From: Gammaproteobacteria bacterium
GTDB taxonomy: Bacteria; Pseudomonadota; Gammaproteobacteria; Pseudomonadales; Azotimanducaceae
Length of the DNA stretch: 64,000 nucleotides
NCBI GenBank assembly: GCA_026708185.1
Contig: JAPOVK010000014.1
Coordinates: 1-64,000 of the forward strand
Direction of reading: 5' to 3'
Below the pieces are notes generated by a model. The model was not told the DNA's origin. It made no database searches and saw nothing but the letters and a program-made list of their open reading frames with translations. A program made the position numbers and the translations under genes. Shown in pieces: positions 10,068 through 18,378 of this stretch. Positions within the stretch are counted from its first letter, which is position 1. Each line of letters begins with the position of its first letter.

Positions 10068-11141
10068 ATGACAGAGACCGAAGTAGACCGCGACAAGCTC
10101 GAGGCGTTTCTGAAGATCATCGGCGGCCAGGTGGCGGCCGGCTTCAACTGCGCCTTGTCGTCGCTGGGCGACCAACTGGGCCTGTACAAGGCCTTAAAGG
10201 CAATCGGGCCAGCCACCAGCGAAGAGCTGGCTGACCACACCGGTCTGCACGAACGCTGGCTGCGCGAGTGGCTTCGCCACCAGGCTTGCGTCCGTCAAGT
10301 CGACTACGTCGACGGGCGGTTCGGCTTGACCCCTGAGGCCGGCATCGTGCTCGCCGAGGAGGGCCACCCGTTCTTCTTCGCCAGCGGTTTCGGCGCCGTC
10401 ACTGCCACCTACCCCGCGATCCCCAAGCTGCCGAACGCCTTTCGCACCGGGCTGGGTCTCTCCTACGACGACCACGGCCCGGCCTGCGCCTGCGGCATCG
10501 AGCGCATGTCGGGCTACATGCAGCGCGAGGAACTGGTGCCCAAGCTGTTGCCGGAGTTGCCGGGGATTGTCGACAGGCTCGAAGACGGCGCAACAGTAGC
10601 CGATGTCGGCTGCGGCTCCGGGACCGCGTTGATCACGATGGCGAAGGCTTTTCCCAACTCCTCGTTCATCGGCTACGACACGTCCCGCCACGCCATCGAA
10701 CGGGCGACGGCAAACGTTGCCAGCGCAGGTCTGGCGAATGTCCGCGTCGTAGACCCGACCGACGAACCGATGCCGACACAGCCGACGTTCGACCTCGTCT
10801 CGACCTTCGACGTGGTCCATGACACCACCCACCCGGCCGAGCTTCTACACGCAATCCGCCAAGCCCTGAAGGACGACGGGGCGTGGCTGTGCGCCGACAT
10901 CCGCAGCTTCCCGACTTTCGAGCAGAACCTCGCCGAACACCCGATGGCCGCCCTGCTCTACGGCTTCTCCGTCACGGTGTGCATGTCGGCCAGCCTGTCC
11001 ACACCCGACGGCGCGGGCCTCGGGACACTTGGCTTCAACGAGGAGGTCGCTCGACGCATGTCGGCCGATGCCGGCTTCAGCCACTTCGAGACGCTGGAAT
11101 ACGGCAACGCGATCAACAGCTTCTACGACATTCGACCCTGA
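10068..11141 (+). CDS. Class I SAM-dependent methyltransferase with N-terminal winged-helix domain
   Basis: 357 residues. The N-terminal half (about 15-95) is a helical domain that aligns with dimerisation or winged-helix regions (GLYKALKAIGPATSEELAD, then HERWLREWL). The Rossmann domain starts near 175 with ADVGCGSGTALITMA, followed by FIGYDTS (acidic residue for ribose) and FDVVHDTTHP. This layout is typical of methyltransferase_25/31-type enzymes of unknown substrate. Preceded by an AGGAACGAAAC leader. A role with the DUF3500 gene upstream is possible only by position. Confidence 0.85.
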   Translation: MTETEVDRDKLEAFLKIIGGQVAAGFNCALSSLGDQLGLYKALKAIGPATSEELADHTGLHERWLREWLRHQACVRQVDYVDGRFGLTPEAGIVLAEEGHPFFFASGFGAVTATYPAIPKLPNAFRTGLGLSYDDHGPACACGIERMSGYMQREELVPKLLPELPGIVDRLEDGATVADVGCGSGTALITMAKAFPNSSFIGYDTSRHAIERATANVASAGLANVRVVDPTDEPMPTQPTFDLVSTFDVVHDTTHPAELLHAIRQALKDDGAWLCADIRSFPTFEQNLAEHPMAALLYGFSVTVCMSASLSTPDGAGLGTLGFNEEVARRMSADAGFSHFETLEYGNAINSFYDIRP

Positions 11142-11230
11142 GCGCCCGTGACCCGTCGAGCGCTGGCCCACGCTGATGCTTGATGCTGGCGCTGTCCAAG
11201 GTTAGGGTGCCGAGGAATCGGCAGTTCCAC

Positions 11231-11476
11231 ATGCGTACTACGCTGAACATCGACGACGATGCCCTGTCTGCCGCGGAGGAACTGGCAAGGCGCGAAGGCA
11301 AATCCGCCGGACAGTTCATCTCCGGACTGATCCGGGAGGCGCTAGGCCGGTGAGTGAAGGACGGCAGCCAACGTCGGCGTGACCGCGACTTCTACGGCTT
11401 CATACCGATTCCCGCCGGCGGCGCCGTCGTCACCGACGAGTTGGTGAACAAGCTCAGGGATGAACTTGGCGTATAG
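11231..11476 (+). pseudogene. vapB: VapB-type antitoxin gene interrupted by an in-frame TGA
   Basis: From ATG 11231 the frame reads MRTTLNIDDDALSAAEELAR, then REGKSAGQFISGLIREALGR, the ribbon-helix-helix part of a VapB antitoxin. It then meets TGA at 11351-11353. The same frame continues without another stop to TAG 11474-11476 and encodes RDFYGFIPIPAGGAVVTDEL and VNKLRDELGV, the toxin-binding tail normally found in this family. A single nonsense change therefore splits the gene. A 40-residue DNA-binding fragment could still be made. A sequencing error is possible but does not explain the truncated toxin that follows. Confidence 0.7.
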
Positions 11477-11479
11477 AGC

Positions 11480-11590
11480 GTGCTGCTCGCACTGGCCAAC
11501 GCTCACGATGCTCGCCCGGTCACATTGGGCAAGTCTGTTCCCCTATCCGCCGTACCGGGTGCCGACGTGGACTCGCTTTTCGTCATCTGA
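11480..11590 (+). pseudogene. vapC: VapC toxin C-terminal remnant (PIN domain fragment)
   Basis: Four bases after the vapB frame ends, an open stretch encodes VLLALANAHDARPVTLGKSV and PLSAVPGADVDSLFVI before TGA 11588-11590. This matches the last 35-40 residues of VapC-type PIN ribonucleases, where a final helix rich in Leu/Ala is followed by a TFD-like strand and AVPGA. The first 90-100 residues, with most of the acidic catalytic site, are gone and TFD is changed to TLG. The toxin cannot be active. Confidence 0.65.
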
Positions 11591-11620
11591 GAGCATGGCA
11601 CCGTTTCCCGGGAGATTCGC

Positions 11621-12472
11621 ATGGACTTCGTCGGCAGGCTGAACTTCGCCAACCCGGTGTCCCAGCACCAAGGCACGGCGGAGCAGCAGAGGGCCTTTGC
11701 GGCCGCACGGCTTGGTCGACCCACGCCGATTCATGACGCGCGGGCACTGCACGGTGTCCTGGCGGAACCCATCGACTCGGCCGAACTCCTCGCGGACGGG
11801 CGAGGCTTCCTGCTCGTCCATACGCCCTCTGCCGTCTCGGACTGGACGGACATCGAGGAAGTTGCCGCCGTCTACTACGAGGAGTCGCGCGCCCTCCTCC
11901 AGAAACTGCTGCCCAACGCCGTCGTGCCGCCCACGCACAGTCACACCTTCCGGAACGAGCAGATCAAGGACCACTACTGGGAGAATGGCGTTCAGTATGG
12001 TCCGTGTGCGGCGGCCGTTCACAACGACTACGCGGACTCCTTGAGCGCAGACCGCACCACCGTCACGGAGAAGTTCACCGAGATCCAGGGCATGCCCACC
12101 GATCGGCGCGTGCTCGGCATCAACATCTGGCGGTCGGTCTCGCCGCAGCCGTTGGCCCGCTTCCCCCTGGCGGTATGCGACCGCACTTCCATCGACCGGG
12201 ACGACCTCGAGTACGACCTCAACCCCAACGCCAAGCCAAGGCCCTTCAACGCCCACTACTGCAACCCCAACGATGCACAGCGCTGGTACTACTATCCTGC
12301 GATGACCCGCGACGAGGCGCTGGTGTTCACCACCTACGACTCGCACCCGGCGGACGGCGATGTGTTCTGCCCGACCTTGCACACGGCCGTGCCCCTCCCC
12401 GGCTCGGAGGGCTTGCAGGAACGGGTCAGCGTCGAGGTCCGGTACTTCGCCAACCTGCCCTTGACGGGGTAG
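11621..12472 (+). CDS. CmcJ/NvfI-family oxidoreductase-like protein
   Basis: 283 residues. It resembles the CmcJ/NvfI family, named from cephamycin 7-alpha-methoxylation and a fungal endoperoxide enzyme and often treated as 2-oxoglutarate/iron dioxygenase-like. Shared features: YYEESRALLQKLLPNA, THSHTFRNEQ, AVHNDYADSL (candidate metal His and Asp), GINIWRSVS, PLAVCDRTS, WYYYPAMTRDEALVFTTYDS and a late His in CPTLHTAVPLP followed by a conserved RVSVEVRYF. Starts at ATG 11621. No biosynthetic core enzyme is nearby, so it is probably a stand-alone tailoring or catabolic oxygenase. Confidence 0.75.
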   Translation: MDFVGRLNFANPVSQHQGTAEQQRAFAAARLGRPTPIHDARALHGVLAEPIDSAELLADGRGFLLVHTPSAVSDWTDIEEVAAVYYEESRALLQKLLPNAVVPPTHSHTFRNEQIKDHYWENGVQYGPCAAAVHNDYADSLSADRTTVTEKFTEIQGMPTDRRVLGINIWRSVSPQPLARFPLAVCDRTSIDRDDLEYDLNPNAKPRPFNAHYCNPNDAQRWYYYPAMTRDEALVFTTYDSHPADGDVFCPTLHTAVPLPGSEGLQERVSVEVRYFANLPLTG

Positions 12473-12589
12473 GGCAGCTTCCGCACCTGGCGTGTCGGGC
12501 GTCCGCCAAGTGTGGCCTTCGCTCGCCGCCCTGACACGTCGGTGGGCTATGCTACGAACCCTTGAAGCCCATACTCATCGATTGGCGGG

Positions 12590-12790
12590 ATGTCGGAAGA
12601 CGTAGCGGAAAGGATGGCCCGGCTCGCCGCAGCCGTCGAGCGATCACGTGCCGAAGACAAGCCGAACAAGCGCCGAGCTGTCGGCGAGGAACTGCAAGCT
12701 GTGATCGAGCTTGCCGAACAGTTCCCGACAGGCGCCCGCAGGGAGATGCGCTGCCCGGTCCTGAAGCGGCTGCTAGGCACGCAGGAGTAG
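12590..12790 (+). CDS. Small protein paired with a nucleotidyltransferase (possible antitoxin)
   Basis: 66 residues, mostly helical and charged (MSEDVAERMARLAAAVERSR and a second helix around AVIELAEQFPTG). It ends four bases before the nucleotidyltransferase-like gene and on the same strand. No known domain was recognised. Small helical protein plus nucleotidyltransferase is the layout of AbiE- and MNT-type toxin-antitoxin modules, so it may be the partner or antitoxin; that is inference from arrangement. Confidence 0.55.
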   Translation: MSEDVAERMARLAAAVERSRAEDKPNKRRAVGEELQAVIELAEQFPTGARREMRCPVLKRLLGTQE

Positions 12791-12794
12791 TACG

Positions 12795-13355
12795 GTGCCG
12801 GGCGGCCTGGTCGAGAAAGTCGTCGCCATCCACGAAGCCTTGACGGATGCAAAGCTACCCCATGCGTTCGGCGGTGCGCTCGCATTGGCGTGGTGCGTCG
12901 GCACTCCGCGTGCGACCCTCGACGTGGACGTCAACGTGTTCATCGCCGAGGCCGACGCCGAGCTGCTCGTCGGCGCATTGCCCCCGGGCGTGGAATTGGG
13001 GCCGGACGACATCGCCGCGCTCGCGCGTGATGGTCAGGCACGCCTGTGGTGGCAGGAGACGCCCGTCGATGTCTTTCTGAACTCCACGCCGCTGCACGAG
13101 CCAGCGGCTAGCCGGGCGCGCTGGGAGGTTTTCGGCAGAACCCGCATGCCGTTCCTGAGTTGCCTTGACACCGCCATCTTCAAGGCATTCTTCAACCGGA
13201 CCAAGGATTGGTCGGACCTCGAAGAGATGGCCAAGGCCGGGCGATTGGACGTTCAGGCGGTGCGCAAGACGCTCGTCGGTGCACTCGGGAAAACAGACGA
13301 ACGGTTGCGGACGCTCGAACGTCTTGCGCAAACGGGTCGCGCCTTTCAAGCCTGA
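12795..13355 (+). CDS. Nucleotidyltransferase-fold protein (AbiEii/MNT-like)
   Basis: 186 residues from GTG 12795. The N-terminal half has the polymerase-beta fold signature: AFGGALALAW (GG motif, about 24-33), then TLDVDVNVFI (Asp-x-Asp metal ligands near 42-44) and a third acidic strand TPVDVFLNSTP. The C-terminal helical part includes DTAIFKAFFNRTKDWSDLEE, found in nucleotidyltransferase toxins and tRNA-modifying relatives. It follows a 66-residue partner gene at four bases. The family call is from fold motifs only; it could also be a housekeeping enzyme of unknown target. Confidence 0.7.
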   Translation: MPGGLVEKVVAIHEALTDAKLPHAFGGALALAWCVGTPRATLDVDVNVFIAEADAELLVGALPPGVELGPDDIAALARDGQARLWWQETPVDVFLNSTPLHEPAASRARWEVFGRTRMPFLSCLDTAIFKAFFNRTKDWSDLEEMAKAGRLDVQAVRKTLVGALGKTDERLRTLERLAQTGRAFQA

Positions 13356-13411
13356 CTGCGTACACGGCTTCAGCTTGCGCATGGCCCGATTCCGTTACGA
13401 GCTGGTGCACG

Positions 13412-15958
13412 TCACAGCCGAGGGTCCACCGGCTCGGACTCCATCGCCAACACGCCGAAGACGCATTCGTGGACCCGCCTTAAGGGTTCGCGCTCGACGA
13501 AACGCGCCAGCGCTTCCAAGCCAAGGGCGAACTCGCGTCGTGCCAAGGAACGCTTAGCCCCGAGGTTGCGTTGCTTGAGGCGGGCCAGGTGTTCCTCGGC
13601 CGTGTACTCCGGCCCGTAGATGATCCGCAGGTATTCCCGACCCCGGCACTTGACCGCTGGCTGCACGATACCGTTGTCCCCGGCAACCACGAACTGCCAC
13701 GGCTTGACCACCATGCCTTCGCCCCCGGTAGCGGTCAGCTCTTCCCACCAGGCCACCGCCGCAGCGCAGCTCGACTCGTCCGACAGTTCAACCCGCCGAT
13801 AGGCCGTCGCAGCGCACACCGGGTCGTCGGCGCAGAGCTTCGCCAGCTCGTCCATGTGCCAGCCGTGGTCCTTGTCGACGTGGACAACGCCCTCAGTCGC
13901 CAGCAGGTGGAATGGCGCCAGCTTCAGGTCATCGACCGATTTCACGGCCCAGTTGTAGTGGCCAAAGGCCCGCGCATAGTCCTGGGCCATCGCCGAGCGC
14001 GCCTGGAATCGCGCCAGCAATGCATCGCTGTCAAGGCCCCGCTTGCTGGCAGCCTCCAAGGCAGCCGTGGCAGCGTCCAAGCCTCTCCCTGCGGCGTCGG
14101 CGACGGGTTGGTAGTGCGACTTGACCAGATCGCCGGCCTTCGCCGACCACGGCATCAGTTCGCAGTCGAGGCAAAACCAGTCGGTATTGAAACGGCTCCA
14201 CAGGTCGCACCGGTCCGCGGCGCCACGGAGGCGCCCGAGGAGTTCCGATTCGAACCCGTCCTGGCCACGGGCGGAGAAGAACGCCCTGCCCGTCCGCGTA
14301 TAGATGACTCCCGCCTGGTCTCCCTCCACCCCGAACCGGGTGCGCGCCGCGTCCGCGTCCCGGCAGACCACGGCAACCGCCCGCGAACCCATGTGCTTTT
14401 CCTCGCAGATGACCTCGGTCACCCCGTTGGCGCGGAAGTAGTGAAACGCTTCGGCCGGATGCTCGAGTAGACCGCCCCGATCGCTCGTGGCGCAGGGGGC
14501 CATGGTCGGCGGCAGGTAGATGAGCCAGCGCGGATCGACCGCGAACCGGCTCATCACCTCCAAGGCCGCCGCGGCGTTCTCCGCGCGTACGGTGATGCTG
14601 CGCTGCCAACGCGTGGTGAGAACTCGCTTCCCGCGGACGTCGTCCATGTCCAAGACGCCGGCATCCGGACTGTCCGGGCCGTCGTCGCCGGGCTTCGGCC
14701 CCACCGGCTCGTAGTAGGTCCGCGCGGCCGGGACCGATACGAGCTCGCGTTCCGGATAGCGCAACGCCGTGAGGCTGCCGCCAAAGACGCAGCCCGTGTC
14801 TATGCAGATCGTCCGGTTGACCCAAACCGCGTCGGTGACCGGCGTATGGCCGTAGACGACCGCCGCATCGCCGCGGTAATCGGCGGCCCAGTCGTAGCGC
14901 ACGGGGAACCCGAATTCGTCGGTCTCGCCCGTGGTCTCGCCGTAGAGGGCGAACGCCCGTACGGCGCCCGACGAACGGTTCATCAGGTCCGCTCTCATTC
15001 CGGCATGGGCGACGACGAGCTTTCCGCCATCGAGGACGTAGTGGCTGACGAGCCCGTCGATAAAGGCCGCGACGCGCTCGTGGAAGACGGGCGGCTGCGT
15101 CTCCATCTGGGCCACGGTCGCGTCTAGGCCGTGGGTCAACTGGACGTTCCGGCCGCGCAGTTTCCGCAAGAGCTTCGCCTCGTGGTTGCCCGGGACGCAG
15201 AGGGCGACGCCCTGGTTGACGGCGTCCATCGCCAGGCGCAGGCAGTCGACGATCCCGGGGCCCCGGTCGATCAGGTCTCCGAGAAAGACGATTCGGCGGC
15301 CATCCGGATGCGAGACCGCGTAGCCGTCACCGTTCTCGTGGACGCGGTACCCGAGTTCTCCTAGCAAGCGGGCGAGTTCATCGAAACACCCGTGCACGTC
15401 GCCGATGATGTCGAACGGGCCGGCATCGGCGCGCCGGTCGGTCCACAGCGGCTGGCGGGCGACGACCGCGGCATCCACCTCCGCCTCGGACTGGAAACGG
15501 TAGCGGTAGCGGAAGCCTTCCCGCCCAAGCCGCTTGATGGAGCGGCGCAGCGATCGCACCTGGTTGCGCACCACGTGGGGGCCGAAGTCGCGATCCGGCC
15601 GCCCGGCATTGCGCGCATGGCACTCCCGTTCAGGCAGATCGAAAACGATGGCCACGGCCAGGGCGTGGTACTCGCGGGCCAGGCGCACGAGGTGCGCGCG
15701 GTCCTCCCGGCGGACGCTGGTGGCATCGATTACCGTCAAGCGCCTGGCGCCGAGCCGCTTCCTCGCGATGAATTCCAGAACCTCGAAGGCGTCCTTGGTG
15801 GCCGCCTGATCGGTGGGGTCGTCGCTGACCAGGCCCCGGCAGACGTCGGACGAGATCACTTCCGTGGCCGCAAAGTGCTTGCGCGCGAACGTGGTCTTGC
15901 CGGACCCCGAGGCGCCGATGAGCACGACCAGGCAATATTCAGGGATCTCTAGCTGCAT
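13412..15958 (-). CDS. pnkp: Polynucleotide kinase-phosphatase-ligase Pnkp (RNA repair)
   Basis: 848 residues, close to the 870 of the Clostridium thermocellum enzyme. Three modules in order: 5'-kinase with P-loop GASGSGKTTFA (15-25); metallophosphoesterase with GDVHGC (186-191), GDLIDRG (227-233), GNHE (257-260), HAG (318) and YGHTPV (369); and a ligase-type adenylyltransferase with KHMG (Lys521) and ATGGEGMVVKP further on. Together they heal and seal broken RNA ends, normally with Hen1. ATG 15958 is chosen although the frame is open to 16090, because it gives the family N-terminus and overlaps the hen1 stop by 10 bases. All catalytic motifs look intact. Confidence 0.95.
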   Translation of the reverse strand: MQLEIPEYCLVVLIGASGSGKTTFARKHFAATEVISSDVCRGLVSDDPTDQAATKDAFEVLEFIARKRLGARRLTVIDATSVRREDRAHLVRLAREYHALAVAIVFDLPERECHARNAGRPDRDFGPHVVRNQVRSLRRSIKRLGREGFRYRYRFQSEAEVDAAVVARQPLWTDRRADAGPFDIIGDVHGCFDELARLLGELGYRVHENGDGYAVSHPDGRRIVFLGDLIDRGPGIVDCLRLAMDAVNQGVALCVPGNHEAKLLRKLRGRNVQLTHGLDATVAQMETQPPVFHERVAAFIDGLVSHYVLDGGKLVVAHAGMRADLMNRSSGAVRAFALYGETTGETDEFGFPVRYDWAADYRGDAAVVYGHTPVTDAVWVNRTICIDTGCVFGGSLTALRYPERELVSVPAARTYYEPVGPKPGDDGPDSPDAGVLDMDDVRGKRVLTTRWQRSITVRAENAAAALEVMSRFAVDPRWLIYLPPTMAPCATSDRGGLLEHPAEAFHYFRANGVTEVICEEKHMGSRAVAVVCRDADAARTRFGVEGDQAGVIYTRTGRAFFSARGQDGFESELLGRLRGAADRCDLWSRFNTDWFCLDCELMPWSAKAGDLVKSHYQPVADAAGRGLDAATAALEAASKRGLDSDALLARFQARSAMAQDYARAFGHYNWAVKSVDDLKLAPFHLLATEGVVHVDKDHGWHMDELAKLCADDPVCAATAYRRVELSDESSCAAAVAWWEELTATGGEGMVVKPWQFVVAGDNGIVQPAVKCRGREYLRIIYGPEYTAEEHLARLKQRNLGAKRSLARREFALGLEALARFVEREPLRRVHECVFGVLAMESEPVDPRL

Positions 15959-17298
15959 CGCTCGAAGATCGCCATCTGCGTGGGCGCGCCGAGACGTGCG
16001 TCGACATCGCCCACCGGTTCGAATTGCACGCGGTAGCCGTGCGCCTCGGCCACCCGTTCGGACCAGGAAGCGAATTCCCCGCGCGTCCACTCGAAGCGGT
16101 GGTCGGGATGGCGCAAGCCCCCGTCCGCAATATTCGGATAGTTCGCGTTGTATTCGCGGTTGGGCGTGGTCATGACCACCGTCCCCGGCCGAGCGAACTC
16201 GAACAGCGCGCGTTCGAAGGCCGGCACCCGGCCAGGCTCCAAGTGTTCCACGACCTCGACGACGGCGGCTGCGTCGTAGCCGGCCAACCGGGCATCCCGA
16301 TAGGTCATCGCGCCGTGCACCAGGGTGATGCGCTGACGTTGTCTCTCGGGCAACCGATCGAGTCTCAGCCGGCGCTCGGCGTTCTTCAGGGCCGTGGCGG
16401 AAGCATCCACGCCGACGATTTCGTGGAACTGACCCACCCGGAGCAGTGCCTTGAGGAGCCGGCCTTCGCCGCAGCCCAAGTCCAGCACGCGCGCGGCACC
16501 GCTGGCTTCGAGCGCGCGCACGACGGCCTTCATGCGGACCTCGTTGAGTGGTGGGTCGGGGACATCTCCATCTTCGGGTTCGGCCTCGCCTGCCTCCTCG
16601 TCCAACGACAACCGCGCTATCGCCGCGTCGGCCAAGCCGCGTTGGTGCTTCAGATAGCGGCGCACGATGAAATCACGCTGGGGATGGGCTTCCAGCCAAC
16701 CCTTGCCACGCCCAATGAGCTTGTCCACCTCGTCGTCGCCCACCCAGTAGTGCTTGCGGTTGTCGAGCACCGGTATCAACACGTAGAGATGCGTAAGGAG
16801 TTCCCGGAGCGGCATCCGCGCGGTCAACGTGACGTCCCGGTAGCGGCCTGCGGTGGTGGCCGTATCCGCCGGGCGGACCGTTACGTCGTAGCCGAGCGGC
16901 TCGAACAGCCCGCGCACGCGCGCCTCGTTGCCGCAAGGCAGCGCCGCCACGGTTGCCGAAAGCGGCAGCGCCGCGTCAACAAGCTCGGGCCGCTCGGTGC
17001 TGCGACCGCCGAGCGCGCTGCCGAAAACACGCGCGATGGCCACGCTCAGGAACGACGAGGCGGCGTACGGTCGGTCGTTGACGTAGTCCGTCAACAGGGC
17101 GCCGCGTCCACGCACCAAGGCGACCGGGTCCACATCAAGCAGGAGGGCGGCCGAGCAGCGATCTTCGGATGCCTCGGGGTAGAAGACGTGCGCCTGACCG
17201 AAGGCGAGGTCGAAGGTCTGCACGCGGGCCGGGTTCTTGTGCAGAAGGTAGCCGAGATCCGTGGCCGGACGATGGGTGGTCGTCAGCGTCAGCAGCAT
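15949..17298 (-). CDS. hen1: 3'-terminal RNA ribose 2'-O-methyltransferase Hen1
   Basis: 449 residues from ATG 17298. The N-terminal half (HRPATDLGYLLHKNP, HVFYPEASEDRC, LLDVDPVALVRG) is the bacterial Hen1 N-terminal domain that stimulates Pnkp ligase activity. The C-terminal methyltransferase has RVLDLGCGEGRLLKALL, the metal-binding EVVEHLEP and HPDHRFEWTRGEF with its histidine, all typical of manganese-dependent Hen1. It marks the repaired RNA 3' end so that the same cleavage cannot recur. The gene overlaps pnkp by 10 bases and starts 14 bases after the phyH gene, so the three probably share a transcript. Confidence 0.95.
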   Translation of the reverse strand: MLLTLTTTHRPATDLGYLLHKNPARVQTFDLAFGQAHVFYPEASEDRCSAALLLDVDPVALVRGRGALLTDYVNDRPYAASSFLSVAIARVFGSALGGRSTERPELVDAALPLSATVAALPCGNEARVRGLFEPLGYDVTVRPADTATTAGRYRDVTLTARMPLRELLTHLYVLIPVLDNRKHYWVGDDEVDKLIGRGKGWLEAHPQRDFIVRRYLKHQRGLADAAIARLSLDEEAGEAEPEDGDVPDPPLNEVRMKAVVRALEASGAARVLDLGCGEGRLLKALLRVGQFHEIVGVDASATALKNAERRLRLDRLPERQRQRITLVHGAMTYRDARLAGYDAAAVVEVVEHLEPGRVPAFERALFEFARPGTVVMTTPNREYNANYPNIADGGLRHPDHRFEWTRGEFASWSERVAEAHGYRVQFEPVGDVDARLGAPTQMAIFERCS

Positions 17299-17311
17299 GG
17301 GTCTGGATCGC

Positions 17312-18274
17312 TCAAACGCCGAGTGACCAGTCTTGCCACATGTCGTCGCCTGCCAAGGCGTCGTCGCGGAACAGCTTCGCGTCCTTGAACCACTCGTATT
17401 GGCCAACCGCCCTGTGTTCGTCCGCGTCAAGGGTGGCAAAGTCACGTGTGTAGTCCGCGAACAGGGCCCAACGGATGTCGTCGCCGGTGTGGATGCCGCT
17501 CGAGTGCACGCATCGACCGTGCCAGAAGACCACGTCGCCGGCTCCGCCGACGAGCTCGACCGGCTGGATCTCGTCTACCACCCGCTTGAGGGCATCGCGG
17601 AAGTTGGGTTGCGGCGACCAGTTGGACGCAAAGCGGTGGGCGCGGAACATCACCCTATGGCTGCCGGGGTAGAGGGTGAAGCCGCCGTTGCGCGGCTTGA
17701 CGTCGCTCAAGTACGCGCAGATGTTCAGTTGCTGGCAAACCCGGTCGGTATGCGGGCCGAGCGCCGTCGCGTTGCGCCTCGCTTGTCCGCGTTCGTCGTC
17801 CGGGACGGTCGTCGGGAAGAGCGCGTAGACGCCCCGCGTGCGTTCGCTGGGGCGCAAGTCGCCGAGCAGCGCGGTCCCGACCGCCCGCACATCCGGGTTG
17901 TTCGGAAGCAGGTCGACGAGGAATCCGGCGCTTCCGAGGTCGTGCAGCTTCACGGTCGCACCGCCGTGGTAGACCCGTTGGCGGCCTTGGTACGGCCCGG
18001 TCTTGTCGGGAGCCGACAGCGGGCCCCACGCCGGATCCCGCCAAGTCGTAGGGTCGCCGGGGATGAGCGTCGGCGCGGCGGGGTCCATCGGCACGTGTTC
18101 CAGCAGGTGCGCCCAGGAACGATCCAGAGCTTCCGCGACGTCCTTGCGCACAAGCAGACCCCGCTTCAGCAGGAAACCGTTGGCGACGAAGAACTCGATC
18201 TCGCCGGCCGAGACGACTTGGCCGGGCTCGGCGAGATCCGGCATCTCGAATACCTTGCTGGGCTTGCGCGCCAT
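17312..18274 (-). CDS. Phytanoyl-CoA dioxygenase (PhyH) family protein, first gene of the hen1-pnkp unit
   Basis: 320 residues. Iron and 2-oxoglutarate dioxygenase motifs are visible: GPHTD (His-x-Asp) near the middle, LYPGSHRVMF, and DVVFWHGRCVHSSG with the distal His, followed by an Arg in RWALFADYTRD. The substrate is unknown. It ends 14 bases before hen1, so co-transcription is likely, which is unexpected for an RNA-repair operon. Its Shine-Dalgarno (AAGGA) is supplied by the tail of a 45-bp palindromic element at 18278-18322. Could be a demethylase or hydroxylase acting on nucleic acid or a metabolite; undetermined. Confidence 0.85.
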   Translation of the reverse strand: MARKPSKVFEMPDLAEPGQVVSAGEIEFFVANGFLLKRGLLVRKDVAEALDRSWAHLLEHVPMDPAAPTLIPGDPTTWRDPAWGPLSAPDKTGPYQGRQRVYHGGATVKLHDLGSAGFLVDLLPNNPDVRAVGTALLGDLRPSERTRGVYALFPTTVPDDERGQARRNATALGPHTDRVCQQLNICAYLSDVKPRNGGFTLYPGSHRVMFRAHRFASNWSPQPNFRDALKRVVDEIQPVELVGGAGDVVFWHGRCVHSSGIHTGDDIRWALFADYTRDFATLDADEHRAVGQYEWFKDAKLFRDDALAGDDMWQDWSLGV

Positions 18275-18277
18275 CTC

Positions 18278-18322
18278 TTCCTTGCGAGGGGCACGCCCCT
18301 CGCGCTCCCCGGCTGAGGGCTC
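18278..18322 (-). repeat. 45-bp palindromic element, copy in the phyH leader
   Basis: On the minus strand it reads GAGCCCTCAGCCGGGGAGC, then the hairpin GCGAGGGG-CGTG-CCCCTCGC, then AAGGAA, and the phyH ATG follows three bases later. It matches the tandem units at 49711-49845 and 52572-52661 except in the loop and tail. It is in frame with phyH but has no start codon of its own, so it acts as leader DNA and provides the AAGGA ribosome-binding sequence. Confidence 0.9.
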
Positions 18323-18378
18323 CTCCTCTTGCCGACCGGCGATACTATAGGGTCAAACCGTCCGCTTTGGAGAAGCCC

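Noticed and set aside
10068-12472. Methyltransferase plus CmcJ/NvfI-type gene as a small natural-product cluster
   Set aside because: No core synthase, transporter or regulator is present, and a broken vapBC lies between the two genes.
16024-17388. Long plus-strand frame opposite hen1 (454 codons), and a similar one opposite ftsK at 45316-47142
   Set aside because: Both are complements of well-supported genes and show no family motifs.
18278-18322. The palindromic element as a rho-independent terminator
   Set aside because: It lacks a U-tract, lies directly in front of a start codon, and sister copies lie inside coding sequence where termination would destroy the gene product.
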